64,000 bases of DNA, taken from the NCBI RefSeq assembly GCF_905404315.1, contig NC_066269.1, forward strand, positions 16,374,501 through 16,438,500, given 5' to 3'. Numbering within the stretch: position 1 is the first letter of the stretch; every line of letters starts with the position of its first letter. The position numbers and the translations under genes are program-made. Below the pieces are notes generated by a model. The model saw nothing but the letters and a program-made list of their open reading frames with translations, had not been told where the DNA came from and did not search any database. The DNA comes from Leptidea sinapis. Lineage: Eukaryota; Arthropoda; Insecta; Lepidoptera; Pieridae. This document shows positions 31,255-41,823 of this stretch, piece by piece.

Positions 31255-31600
31255 ACAGACAGAAGACTTATTCTAGTAGTTCTATTAAAAAATGGCTCTG
31301 TCGTAAATCCTCCTACTGCCCAGATGAATATATAAGTGATCGGACAGCCTGGGACTAGATTTAGATTATTTTATAGAATTAGCAATGACAGTACATTATT
31401 GTATATTTCATTAAAAAGGGCGCAAAAAGGAATGCTGGAAGAGTGTCTTACGCCGCTTCTTCTCTCTCAGAGCGCCATTTGTTTCCGAAACGGTTGTAGG
31501 TAATATCTAGAATATTAGGAAAGAAATGACATCAAAAAGAATTCTAAAGGAATCAATTGTGAGAAAATAAAAGCATTTTATGCTTTTTAACGTGTAAACG
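31255..31600 (+). repeat. L2/CR1-like LINE 3' end, copy 1
   Basis: Reads ACTATTAAAAAATGGCTCTG-like coding end (K.WLCRKSSYCPDEYISDRTAW pattern), then GACAGTACATTATTGTATAT, GCGCAAAAAGGAATGCTGGA, CTCAGAGCGCCATTTGTTTC, GACATCAAAAAGAATTCTAA. Homologous to 48.9-49.37 kb (+) and 51.37-51.44 kb (-). Confidence 0.7.
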
Positions 31601-31617
31601 GGTCACTTCCTTAAGCA

Positions 31618-32240
31618 AATATTGACCGGGTAATTGAACTGAACGTAACACTTAAATTGAAATTGTCTCTTGGCTACCTTAGATAAAAATAAAACCTTCT
31701 TGGTGGAAGATTTCAGTGTGATACTCTTCACGTGGCAGCTAGGACATTCTAGATTTTTTTTACTCTTAATTATTTTATCATTCCGTTATATCATTCAAAT
31801 ATTTACTTACCCAAATAGATATTAACGTTAAAAGCGAAAAATGAAAGATGTAAAATACCACAGACATCTGTGGTCCAAGTATCCACGTATCCACATAGAT
31901 CCCTCCGTCTGTATGAAAACCAAGCGTGCCCTTTTTTTGTACCTACTGTGACGTCGTTATAAATTCCAGTGCATCGAGCCTAACGTTTAGCCACTCACCT
32001 CATCATTAGTTGACGTTTTCAGTACATCAATAGTCGGTATTGCTTATTACTAAAATCAGCAATGTATTATATATCATAATAAAAAAAGCGTCAAAGGAAG
32101 AGCATTGCTCCTCTTTTGTCCTCTTTTTGACACGCGAAGTACATACACTCGCGGCATCTATTTGGATCTATGTTTGTGTAAAATACATAAGGAATAAACT
32201 ACGCATAAAACAAAATACGATAAAAGTCCTCATTCTTTCG
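31618..32240 (+). repeat. Repeat K copy 2, split by a 318-bp insertion
   Basis: Left part 31,618-31,858, right part 32,177-32,240. The break carries a 10-bp duplication TGTAAAATAC (31,849-31,858 and 32,177-32,186). Confidence 0.75.
31859..32176. mobile_element. 318-bp insertion with 10-bp target duplication, unidentified
   Basis: Starts CACAGACATCTGTGG and ends GGATCTATGTTT. An inverted word pair CATAGATCC (31,897) / GGATCTATG (32,165) lies near its ends. Contains an internal 'aagcgtcaaaggaagagcat' and 'gacacgcgaagtacatacac'. No coding sequence. The 10-bp duplication is unlike TA, TTAA or 8-bp hAT targets and may mark a retroposon. Confidence 0.6.
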
Positions 32241-32392
32241 TTTTACTTATTATTCTTATTTCATTTTATTTATAATCTGCTGAAGTCAACAGTAACGGAT
32301 AAAAATCTTGTCAAATTATCATGTCTCATGCAAAACATCACCTTGTCTAGTTGAATAACTTTATAATCATTAAACAAGCGACAATGATACTA

Positions 32393-32715
32393 ACTTAGAT
32401 TAAGGATTGGTACCGCACTACCTAAGAACAATTATAGCTTCTATATAACGTCAACTATTAGATGCTTTTCAAATTTTATTACATACGCTTCGTGCTATTT
32501 TACATTGAAATTAATAAAATACAAAATACTTACTATTGGTATGTAGTCCCTGTGTCTTATTTATTGTAGTATTATTTTTACAAAGTCTTACTACGCAACC
32601 CGGCATTTTAGTTTCAACTATTAGCAAAGTTTAATAAAAAATGTGGCACTTCAACGTCACACATTGTTCGAGACTAGCTCGAGCCGCACTTATCAAAATC
32701 TTTCATTAGTTTCAC
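32393..32715 (+). repeat. Repeat F copy 1 (left-end copy)
   Basis: Begins CTTAGATTAAGGATTGGT, the inverse of the right end of copy 2 (ACCAATCCTTAATCTAAG at 43,931-43,948). Shares TACCGCACT.CCTAAGAACA, CGTGTTATTTTACATTGAAA-like and ACGCAACCCGGCATTTTAG with 43.6-43.95 kb. Together the two copies indicate an element with inverted terminal repeats of about 18 bp. Confidence 0.65.
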
Positions 32716-32807
32716 TTTGAATTTCGGAGAGTTTATGGAAGATAGCCACAAAGTTCACCATCAGCCTGTTGAGAAGTTAGAAAGTTAAAGTTATACAGCA
32801 TTATTAA

Positions 32808-33022
32808 GATTTTATTCTATATCGTGTATATTTCTGTAGTAAAAGAGATTATGAGCCAATAAAAATACACTTAACACTCCGATTAACTGATGTCTTTCTC
32901 CCAATATCACGCCAACTTCAATATAATTCGGAAGCAGTCCAACAGTACTGTTTATATTAAATTTACAAGGGAATAGCCCAGAAATTTTACATTTCTCATT
33001 TTCTTATATCTTGTATTAATTT
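32808..33022 (+). repeat. Repeat E copy 3
   Basis: Closely matches copy 2 at 30,999, 1,809 bp upstream; flanks differ, so this is not a simple tandem duplication. Confidence 0.8.
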
Positions 33023-33039
33023 ATATGGATAAGACTAAT

Positions 33040-33252
33040 ATTTTTTTCATGGAATAAGAAGACAAACGTGACACGTATGCTGTCACGTGACGGTATGTGA
33101 TCATCGAATCATTCTCTTATAGAATCACAAGAGCGTTGTATAAGACGTCGAATTAATGTACCTACATAATATTAATTCCAAAACCGGAAACACGAAGAAA
33201 TGAACCAGGGGCACCGTAGTGACAGCCACCTATTGCTCCAGCGACATTTTAA
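33040..33252 (-). mobile_element. Family D SINE copy 2, diverged
   Basis: Plus strand TTTTTTTCATGGAATAAGAA, then GAATCACAAGAGCGTTG, then a decayed tRNA-like head near ATGAACCAGGGGCACCG. Same order as 2.61-2.83 kb. Confidence 0.5.
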
Positions 33253-33294
33253 GCTAATCGACCAGTGTCGATTATTTTTGAAACCAAAAAAAAA

Positions 33295-33334
33295 ATGGTA
33301 CTATTATACTATTTTTTTAGTATAATAGTACCAT
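33295..33334. repeat. 17-bp perfect hairpin with T6 loop
   Basis: ATGGTACTATTATACTA and TAGTATAATAGTACCAT separated by six T. A partial third arm (ccattatactatttat) follows at once. Confidence 0.9.
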
Positions 33335-36015
33335 TATACTATTTATTATATAAAATAAAAATAATACTCTTATTTTTTTCACTTTTTATCATTTTCAAAA
33401 GCTTCAGCACTGGTCTAAGGATTAGGAAACTTTTACCATCAGAAATCTCTCACTTGATAGATTTTGAGCAAAAACCGACGTGAATCATATCGATTATCTA
33501 AATAAAAAATTTTGATTTACCTATTAAAAATAAACAGTTTTTCAGTTGATTGATCATGAGATATTTAGTATACTAGTTATAACATTGAAAACTAATTATT
33601 GATATAAACACAGAACATAAAAATAAGTATCTTTCTGTGATGTGTAAAATGTCATCTAACTTAAATAATAATATCAAATTAGAAGTTGTTAAAGCAATAA
33701 GGGAAATAAAGCTTCATTGAATAATTATTATTACTTAAAAAAAGGTCGGAAACGTTCATCAAAGGGATTGTAAGAAAATTGTATCCAAAGAAACCGTTCA
33801 GGTAACTTAAGGAAAATAAAATGTGAATGAAGTTTATCGACTTAAATTTAAAAAAAAAAAAAAGTAAATAAGTAAATAAAACTGATACGGGTGCTGTAAT
33901 TGAATCAATTTGAGAGCAAAATAATTCGACTAAGATTATTATACGTGCATTTTAAGAACCTTGAAAATAATAAAGAAAAGTGTGTGTACAACACGCAAGA
34001 AGTTATTCTTCTTTTCCGTATTAAAACAAAAATCTTAAAAAAAAATTGTAGAATATTGTAATAAAGATGGTATTAAATACAACCAATTAAAATATTATTA
34101 TACCGCATAATTTAGATAAGTGTAATTACATATCATTAAATAATTTTTATGCAATTATATAGAGATAATTTTTTAAATATTGATATTTATTTAATTCTCG
34201 TCTATTGGTTGTGGTTAGACATATGAGTTACAAGAGGCTGGGTAGCTGAAGTATGATACATATGTTCTAGTTGACCAACTAACGTCAGGGTGTCAAATTT
34301 GCGTGTCGCTCCGATAATGTTGCCAAAAGAATTAAAGCTTCAAAAAATAACTTTAAACTTATACAAACAAAAAATTGAAAACAATGATTACATGGGAAAT
34401 GTACTCGATGGTTGATTTAAAAGGCTTAACCGATATTGACGGTGACTTTAATTGTAATTGATAACACGTTGGGTAAAATTGGCTGTAACTGATACTTTAA
34501 GTAAAGATAAGTCGCAAAAATATGATTAAAATCAAAATCCTATTCAAGGGTCACGTATAGTGGTATTTTTTTCGTAAATTTTAAGAAGTAAGAAAAATAA
34601 TAAAAGGTTTTTAACTCTATCGTTACTTAGACTCGAGGTTATTAAGACTGGAAAATATTTATATTTGAATGAAAGCCATTAGTGCTTCAATGCATTCAGA
34701 AAGTTAGAAGGTGGATTTATTTCATTCCGTAGTAAGTAAATACTGTTACTTCTATAAACAACCTTCAATTAAAGTTTTCAAGTCCTTCATAATATTCTTT
34801 AGGAATACCTCTTAAAGGGTAAATGTAAGAGTTATGGTTTGCTGTGTTTTTAAGCTTTAAGTTTTATTTTAGTGCTTATTTATAAATGTTATGACTTGAT
34901 AGTATAACAAAGATAATTAAAAACTGTCAAATTAATTGTCATGGTGATTTTAATACATTCTAAAAGTGCTTAAGACATTGTCACCTAGAAAAAAACAGGG
35001 ACAATCTAAATTATAGCCTTGGTATACACTTAAGCCTTATATATTCATACGATATTCTCAGTAAACTGAAAATATATATAGTATAAGGCAGAACTAAATA
35101 AATTAATGCTGTTTTGGTACCGACCTTCACAACAGTTTGTCTGAATACATTGGACAAATACACAACTTGTGTGTGGTTGGCATACATCAAAATCAAATTA
35201 GATTAATGCCTGATATACTATCGATACCATAATATGAGATAGAGTTTGCCGTAATTCGTACAATCTTAATTGTAGTAGATTACAATTTAATATACAAAAT
35301 TCTTATATGTAATTTCAATTTCACTTTCTGTTTGATGTTTAATAATAATTAAAATAGTTAAAAAAACTTAAAAACACGCTTTGGTTGATAAGGTAATGGT
35401 TGAAATAAAATGAATATCCTTATTGACGGTAGATGAAAAAGTTACTTTAATTAACAAAAATCTTATTTTGCAAAATTGAAAAATGGGACAATTTTATCAA
35501 ATTATTGTATTGTCATCGGTCCTCAATAAATCTACAAAGTTGAAAACGAAGTCTGGCCGTTTATACTGGGATAAAATTGTGCCTAAGTGATTCGGTTCCA
35601 AAGAAACATACATAGAGGTGAAGTAATAAAAAGCATGTAAAAAATCAGGCAAAGGGGGGATGCTTTGCCTTATTCTGTATCAGTGAACTTGGTTATCGTG
35701 CTCATCAAGGAGCTGCCTTACTCTTTAAGAGTCTAAAATGGTGTTGTCGTAATAACATCGTCCAGTTATTTAGTACGATTGATATCAGGGACATTATATG
35801 TAAATGGAAGGAAAGCATATAATTGTCGTTCCCTATCTGCATTAGAAGGGATAAACCTGGGGTCATTGACAAAACACAAACTTGCATCCAGGTAGTTGTA
35901 TAGGCAATGAAAAGTATAGTGATTGTAGCACTTATAAGGCTACATTATAAGTTATCTGACATGAACACGCAAGTTCCGGGTCTTCGTTGTGGAAATTGAC
36001 TCCTGACGACGACGG
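33335..36015. other. AT-rich DNA, sparse features
   Basis: Repeat H copy 2 is at 33,713-33,815; an A tract at 33,851-33,863. Several 60-codon frames show no domain. The stretch 35,650-35,910 is a little less AT-rich but unassigned. Confidence 0.3.
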
Positions 36016-36120
36016 AAATTCAAACTGAAATATTTTTATTCAAAATAGTATTTAAAATACTTATCGAACGTCAAAAACAACCACCCATTCGAAATAGTAT
36101 TTTTTTAAATTTATTTATTC
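36016..36120 (-). repeat. LINE 3' tail fragment, reverse orientation
   Basis: ACTGAAATATTTTTATTCAA followed by AACGTCAAAAACAACCACCC, matching 20,775-20,855. Its companion segment GCCTCAGACCTGAGAAGAA is at 36,743, with LINE-S-like relic in between. Confidence 0.5.
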
Positions 36121-36289
36121 TGATTAAAACGGTTACAATACCAATTACATTAATCAAGTACATCGATATTGCTAGACCTTATTATGGACTGAGAAAGTTG
36201 GAGTAGCAACTGCACCGACACCTTAAGTCTGTTAGTAAATAGATAATAATCAGATTGGGCTTTGACGAGGCGATTAAACAATTGCAAGA

Positions 36290-36735
36290 CGGGTGCTACA
36301 ACAACGTGGGTACTACCAGATGACGGTGATTTCTGCTACGACTATAATTGTCAGATGTATACAATGGAATCAGCTCATTATGAATATCAGGGGCATCTAC
36401 TAAGCCCCGGATAACTTTAAGTAAGATAGTTGCTAGGTCGAGAGCCCGTCTGGTTTCTAGAGTGTTGTATCCGAGGCAACCGATGAGATACGCCGTCGGG
36501 TAGAAGTACGGATAGTAACCAAATCCGCTTATACAGGAAACGCAAAAATGCTTTTTGTACTTTCTCCAGCAAAAGGAAATATACGGGTTACTTCATAGGG
36601 ATTCCATACACACAAGCTCGCTTCAAGCTTACTACGGACAAGGGTCCTGAAAAGCAGTGGTATTATATTGACGCTGCGGAAATCGCGCACATTCCTTAAT
36701 ATGAACACTAATCTTATAAATGACACTTGAGTGAC
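36290..36735 (-). pseudogene. LINE-S-like RT C-terminal relic
   Basis: Minus-strand frames carry SFIRLVFILRNVRDFRSVNI, VRSKLEASLCVWNPYE, then (other frames) FLYKR-like, YYPYFYPTAYLIGCLGYNTL and VIRGLVDAPDIHNELIPLY. The first parts line up with LINE-S (VRSKLEYCATIWDPYE ... YYPYLYP). At least two frameshifts. RT catalytic part absent. Confidence 0.65.
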
Positions 36736-36905
36736 TGTTATGCCTCAGACCTGAGAAGAAAGGGCGCATGAAATTCAGTGGGTTCTTTTTCATTACTAAG
36801 GTTAAGCTTTGAGCTAAGGGGTATGCCCTTATGATGTCTCTTGTGTCGTTCACAGAAAAACGAGTTTTAATATGATTGCGAAGCTTAGGATAACATCGAT
36901 GTTTA

Positions 36906-36957
36906 ATGCTGATTTTCGAACGTCCTGCTCGTCTCATATCTTATTTTCATAAAAGAA
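36906..36957 (+). mobile_element. Family A tail fragment
   Basis: GAACGTCCTGCTCGTCTCAT followed by cttattttcataaaag and A-rich end: only the last 50 bp of family A. Repeat M follows directly. Confidence 0.7.
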
Positions 36958-37188
36958 AAACCTTCCCAAATCGGCAGTGCCCCAGGGCTCTAGATTTTTC
37001 AGATACGCCAAAACCGAGTGTGCCATATGGCACCCTACTCCCTCACCAAGTTCTAACCCTTATGTTGTTTATAATACAGTTTATTTTGCATGGTATTATA
37101 GCTTGTATAAATAGCTTTCTGATATATTCACTCAATTAATCATACTTATTACCACATAATCTATTCCTACACGTAAAATAATATTCAT
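36958..37188 (+). repeat. Repeat M copy 1
   Basis: About 225 bp, from CCTTCCCAAATCGGCAGTGC through TGGCACCCTACTCCCTCACC to CTACACGTAAAATAATATTC. The complement is found at 45,173-45,395 with few differences. No terminal repeats. Identity unknown; sharp common ends suggest a defined element. Confidence 0.75.
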
Positions 37189-37560
37189 TGACAGAACGCT
37201 GCGCGAGCGTCAAAGTCACGTCAATCTATACCGTACCGCGCACCGCGCGACTATCAGAGAGCGACTAATGAACACTTTGACAACATCGCTCGGACAGTTA
37301 GTATAAAAATCTAAGCTTAACAGGTTAAGACACACAATGGAGATACGCCAAGTGATCGAGCCGTTCAAACAGCACTGCCTTGTACGTAAATTAATGGTTC
37401 CAGCTGATACTGGGGCACGCCAGACCAGAGATAAGAACAATACTCCATTACTGAATGGCCTGATCTGCAAACTCATTCCATACTTAAATCCTGTATCCAT
37501 CAGATATAATATTCCTTATTAAAAGAGAGCATGGTAGTATTATAATCCATTTATATTAAA
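37189..37560. other. Unassigned DNA with a LINE-J scrap at 37,395-37,475
   Basis: Minus-strand LINE-J RT-distal sequence is visible (GCACGCCAGACCAGAGATAA next to AACAATACTCCATTACTGAA, compare 24,341-24,385). The rest, including the GC-rich 37,195-37,270 part, is unassigned. Confidence 0.45.
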
Positions 37561-38045
37561 TTTACATCATTTCACAGTCGATATAATTATAAAAAACAAT
37601 AAAAGAGTGATAAGAATGTACAGATTTGAAATCTTAAATTTGAATTTTTTGTTAATTATTAAGAATACTTTAAAACGATCAACTTGTCAAGAAATTTTAA
37701 AATTTCTAGAATATCGAAAAACAAGTTGAAATTTATATCAAATACTAAAATTTTGATTTTTACTTAGCCCTTTGAAGCTTTAAAACATCAACATAAATAA
37801 AAAGTTATTTAAAGAGATTAGTGTTTATTTTACACGATAGTACCCTTTGTGCATGAGTCCGATTTGCCTCTTTTCTATGTTGGCTAATATAAATTAATTG
37901 ACGATAATAAATTGGCAAGCGTTCTCTCATTTCGTTTTTCTCTGTACTTCAAAGGGAAATCAAAATATATTTTCAACCGTAAATACTTATGAATGACAGC
38001 GGATATTATAAACTTTTAATGAACGTGGGGCAGTAGGGGGTTAAA
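37561..38045. other. AT-rich DNA, nothing recognised
   Basis: No frames or repeated units identified. Confidence 0.25.
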
Positions 38046-38349
38046 TCTATACATATAAATAAAATTACAGTGTCTGTTTGTAATATAGAAATAACTGTTT
38101 TTTACTACGTCGTATAAACACCAGAATAACATTTTTTGTCCCTTTGTTTCAGCTAATCTCTGAAATGGTTGGACCGATTTTGACGGGACTTTTATTGGCA
38201 GGTAGCTGATGTAATACGGAGTAACTTAGGCTACGCGTATTGAAGGAAAATTCTTTTATTTTAGAAAAACAAAGTAATGTTGTGTCCAAGAAACGGTCTA
38301 ACTCTAAAAATAATTTATATGGCAAAACAACGTTTGTCGGGTCAGCTAG
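38046..38349 (+). mobile_element. Non-autonomous Helitron, 304 bp
   Basis: Begins TCTATACATATAAATAAAAT after A; ends with hairpin GGCAAA-acaacg-TTTGTC, then GGGTCAGCTAG, followed by T. Contains 'tggttggaccgattttgacg'. The hairpin and last bases match the 747-bp Helitron at 12,272-13,018, so both are likely served by one Helitron family. Confidence 0.85.
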
Positions 38350-38705
38350 TTATTAAGAAATGCCCCAAAATCACGATTCGTAAGTTAATTAGAATATAAA
38401 AAAATCAAATTAAATAAAAAAATATTTGTTGGCACATCATATAATATTATTATATGCGTTTATAAAACTAGAAGTATATGTTTGTACGAGTCATATGACA
38501 TTATTTTAACATTATTTTGGTGTCAAGTCAGGGAGATATTATGAAAGGATTTCGCCAGTATCTATATTTCTATCTGACAATTTTATAATATATAACGTTT
38601 AGAAAGTACGAATTGAATTCAATGTTCATGTTCATCTGAAAAGCAAAGTCAAATAGACTTTGAAGAAACTGGGAGAGATACCAGTGGGAATATTAATAAT
38701 AATAA

Positions 38706-39010
38706 CCGGCTCCTCTGAACAGGATGCCGGCTAGATTATGGGTACCACTATGGCGCCTATTTCTGCTGAGAAGCAGTAATGTGTAATCATTACTGTGTTT
38801 CGGTCTGAAGGACGCCATAGCTAGTGAAATTACTGGGGAAATGAGACTTAACATCTTATGTCAAGGTGACAAGCGCCGTTGTAGTGCTGCTCAGAATTTT
38901 TAGGGTTTTTAAAGAATCCTGAGCGGCACTGTACTGTAATGGGCAGGGTGTAACAATCACCATCAGCTTAAAATCTTGCTCGTCTTGTCCCTATTTTCAT
39001 TAAAAAAAAT
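38706..39010 (+). mobile_element. Family A copy 6
   Basis: Full-length apart from the first few bases: CCGGCTCCTCTGAACAGGAT to CTTGTCCCTATTTTCATTAA plus A tract. The strong hairpin is kept (AGTGCTGCTCAG / CTGAGCGGCACT, one wobble). Confidence 0.9.
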
Positions 39011-39419
39011 ACAATTCTTTAAAACGACCCACAGTCTAGCGCTTTGTAAAGCGCAGTATTACCCATATTATATGGAGAACATCTCTCATCTTTCATCTGA
39101 TACGTCTCAGTTTTAGCTCGAACCATGTAACCATGTGATCCGAAGTCAATTGTTTTTATGTGGCATAGCATTTTCACGTCTCTGTGCGTTTTCTTCCACA
39201 TCTTTTCAGTGGAGAGTTTACCTAAATTCGTTGTACTAAAGAGCTGTTTGACCTTCGTAGTGTCAATTTTTAAATATCATTCTCAGCGTTTGAATACGTA
39301 GCTAACATTCACAGAACGGTATCTCATAGATGTTCATATAGATATAAAATTTGAAATTAAAAATTTTTACGGGTCTCGAATCGAGACAATCTTCTTCTTC
39401 TAATTCTTCTCAACAAACA

Positions 39420-39728
39420 ACGTGACACAACATTGTTTATATAAATATAATTATATTGACACACAAATTATCTTGCCTAAACTAGGCATGGCCTGTACAA
39501 TTGGTGCAAGACAACGATATATTTGATACAATATATAAATTTATCATATACATATTTACAATATCCGGACGAGTGAGCCTTGCTCGGATTTTTAAGAATA
39601 TATAAAACTTGAACAAAAAAATAACTTATAGGACATCTGGATTCGAACCGCAAATTTCGAAAGCAATAGACCCTATTGCTTTCCGGATCACCCAATGTCC
39701 CAACTGAGCTACTATAGTATTTTATATA
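39420..39728 (-). mobile_element. Family B SINE copy with a different tRNA-like head
   Basis: Body and tail match family B (atatcgttgtcttgcacc, catgcctagtttaggcaaga). The head does not: instead of TAGCCCAGTGG it has TAGTAGCTCAGTTGGGACAT, a long arm GAAAGCAATA/TATTGCTTTC, GGTTCGAATCC (B box) and an ATGTCC that can pair with GGACAT. So a second tRNA type is joined to the same body. Confidence 0.7.
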
Positions 39729-39953
39729 GTGGTGAAATTTACTTTTGTATTCTAATGTTATTGTAGTTGTTTCTCATTAAAACACGGACAAAACTACATT
39801 TTTTTAAATTCAATCCTAGTTAGATCAATAATTTATCGTCCTCGAAATCCCCTGTATACTACTGTACTACTATATTATATAATATATAAAAATTGCTGGT
39901 TTAAAGATATAAGATATAAACGTCAATGAGTCGGAAACAAATTCTCTATTATA

Positions 39954-40911
39954 CAGGGTGGTCCAAAAGTCTGTTAACATTTGAATCGGTTGCTGCGTCC
40001 AGCAACGGCGGCGGAGGGGGGTGGAGTGGTTACGTGTAAGAGCGGCCAATGGGAATTTAGTACCATCGCGTCGTTCAGCGGTAGTTAAAGTGCGTTTTGT
40101 GTACGCGAGTTCTATCGAAACAACGATTCTGCGACCCTAGCTCAACGAAAGTTTTGCAATCATTACAAGATACGACACAAAAATCAAGCTCCATCAGGTG
40201 TGTTAATTAAAAAATGGGTGCTCAAGTTTGAGAAGACGGGTTCAACAATGGATTTTCCTCGATCTGGCCGGCCTAGAACGTCGAGGGACCCCGAAAACGT
40301 GGAGCGAGTAAAATCGTCTGTTCGTGACCAACCTGGACTTTCAACTCGAAAGCGGTCTGCTGTCCTTAACGTGCCAAGATAATGATGTATTAAACCGCAT
40401 TTTCAGGAAAGATTTATGTCTACATTCCTATAAAATCCAAATGGTGCAGGAATTAAGGCCTCAGGACCATGCCACTAGGTTGCAGTTTGCGAACGAAATG
40501 GTAGAGCGATTCACCAGTTTTACAAACATTTTTTTCTCAACGAGGCACACTTCCACCTAAATGGGCATGTTAATAGACAAAATTGTCGTTATTGGAGTAA
40601 CACTATGTCATGGTGGTCAAAAACCCCTGCATTCCAGCCAAACAACCTAGTAACTTTTGACGAATTAAAGGATCGTATTCGCACATAAATCCAAAACATC
40701 TAAACAGAAACATGTAAAGCTGTTATCGAAAATTTCCGCTCTAGATTGTAGCAATGCCAGAATAATGAAGGATTGCATATGGATGATGTGATTTTTAAGA
40801 AATAAATTCCCCTTTTGTTAACTATCGAAAACAATAAACAATTTTGATCTACTGTAATTAATTTTTATTTTATCATGATTACAATTATAAACGGACTTTT
40901 GGTCTATCCTG
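39954..40911 (+). mobile_element. Mariner/Tc1-type element, internally decayed
   Basis: Terminal inverted repeats CAGGGTGGTCCAAAAGTCTG (left) and CAGGATAGACCAAAAGTCCG (right, complement), flanked on each side by TA, the Tc1/mariner target. 958 bp with a transposase relic. Confidence 0.85.
40090..40810 (+). pseudogene. Mariner-type transposase relic
   Basis: 40,090-40,382 encodes the DNA-binding region: FYRNNDSATLAQRKFCNHYK, then IKKWVLKFEKTGSTMDFPRS and GRPRTSRDPENVERV, a helix-turn-helix plus GRPR AT-hook-like motif. Later frames give RLQFANEMVERFTSFTN and NEAHFHLNGHVNRQNCRYWS; the latter is the first catalytic block, where the acidic residue expected before EAHF is Asn (AAC). Parts between that block and FDELKDRI (40,658) are missing, so a catalytic triad cannot form. 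At least three frame changes. Confidence 0.75.
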
Positions 40912-40978
40912 TATATTATAAATATTTGAACCTACCGGGATTTCGGGCAGGCGGGATCATTCACCACTAACAACCAGC

Positions 40979-41480
40979 CAAGCATTATTAAGTATTGTAA
41001 TATTTGATAATTAATTACTTTAATCACCAAGACGTACAATAAGACATTAGTGATAGATTTCACTACACGCCATAACTATTATATAATTATTTAAAATTAA
41101 AAGTAGATTAAATAATGAAAATACTTTCATATATTCCACCTTACGTTGAATGAAACACTCAATCTTGTATTTCTGTATATCTCACAGCAGCTACAACGTT
41201 CTGCTTTTAACTTTAAAACAATCGATCATTCTTATTCAGCCTCTTTTACGAGTATTCCTCAAGCTTTTGTATATAAAACACTGAAAGAGTTTTACTCTGA
41301 AACAGTTTAGCAGCTCATACAACAATGGCAATAATACATATTTTATAAGACAGCATAATTTTGGCCCCTAAAAGCGTTAGGATGATATATATTGCTAATA
41401 ACCAGTTTATAAAATTGGATAGAGAGTTTCAAATATAACATACTAACTCTGATTATTTATTATAATTGCAGAGATATTTT
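40979..41480. other. AT-rich DNA, nothing recognised
   Basis: No frames or repeated units identified. Confidence 0.25.
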
Positions 41481-41481
41481 A

Positions 41482-41799
41482 CCAGTAGGAGTCTCCTTTG
41501 CACAGGATGCTGGCTAGATTATGAATACCACAACGGCGGCTATGTCTGCCGTAAAGAAGTAATGTGTAGTCATTACTACTGTGATTCGGTCTGAAGGGCG
41601 CCGTAGTTAGCGAAATAACTGGGCAAATGAGACTTAACATCTTATGTCTCAAGGTGATGGGCGCAATTGTTGTGTCGCTCAGAGTTTTTGGGATTTGTCA
41701 ATAATCCTGAGCGGCACTGCATTACAATGGGCAAGGCATATCATTTACAATCAGCTGAATGTCCTCCTCGTCTCGTTCATTATTTTCATAAAAAAAAAG
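41482..41799 (+). mobile_element. Family A copy 7, full length
   Basis: CCAGTAGGAGTCTCCTTTGC to TCTCGTTCATTATTTTCATA plus A9. The hairpin reads TGTCGCTCAG ... CTGAGCGGCA. Confidence 0.9.
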
Positions 41800-41823
41800 A
41801 TCATTAATAATATTTATTATACA

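Larger units (their letters stand above)
39880..40978 (-). mobile_element. Family B SINE, split by a mariner-like element
   Basis: Left remnant 39,880-39,953 (GTCAATGAGTCGGAAACAA) and right remnant 40,912-40,978 (AATATTTGAACCTACCGGGA) are adjacent in intact family B copies. The insertion is at TA. Confidence 0.7.

Noticed and set aside
32040..32354. 104-codon frame with a hydrophobic stretch
   Set aside because: It spans the junction between the 318-bp insertion and repeat K, so it is an accidental fusion frame.
30999..33022. Simple tandem segmental duplication
   Set aside because: Repeat E copies are 1,809 bp apart while repeat K copies are 1,300 bp apart, and flanks differ; kept only as a possibility.
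35983..36012. Another hammerhead motif (CTGACGACGACGGAAATT)
   Set aside because: No stem II between the CTGACGA and GAAA words and no cleavage triplet at the right place.
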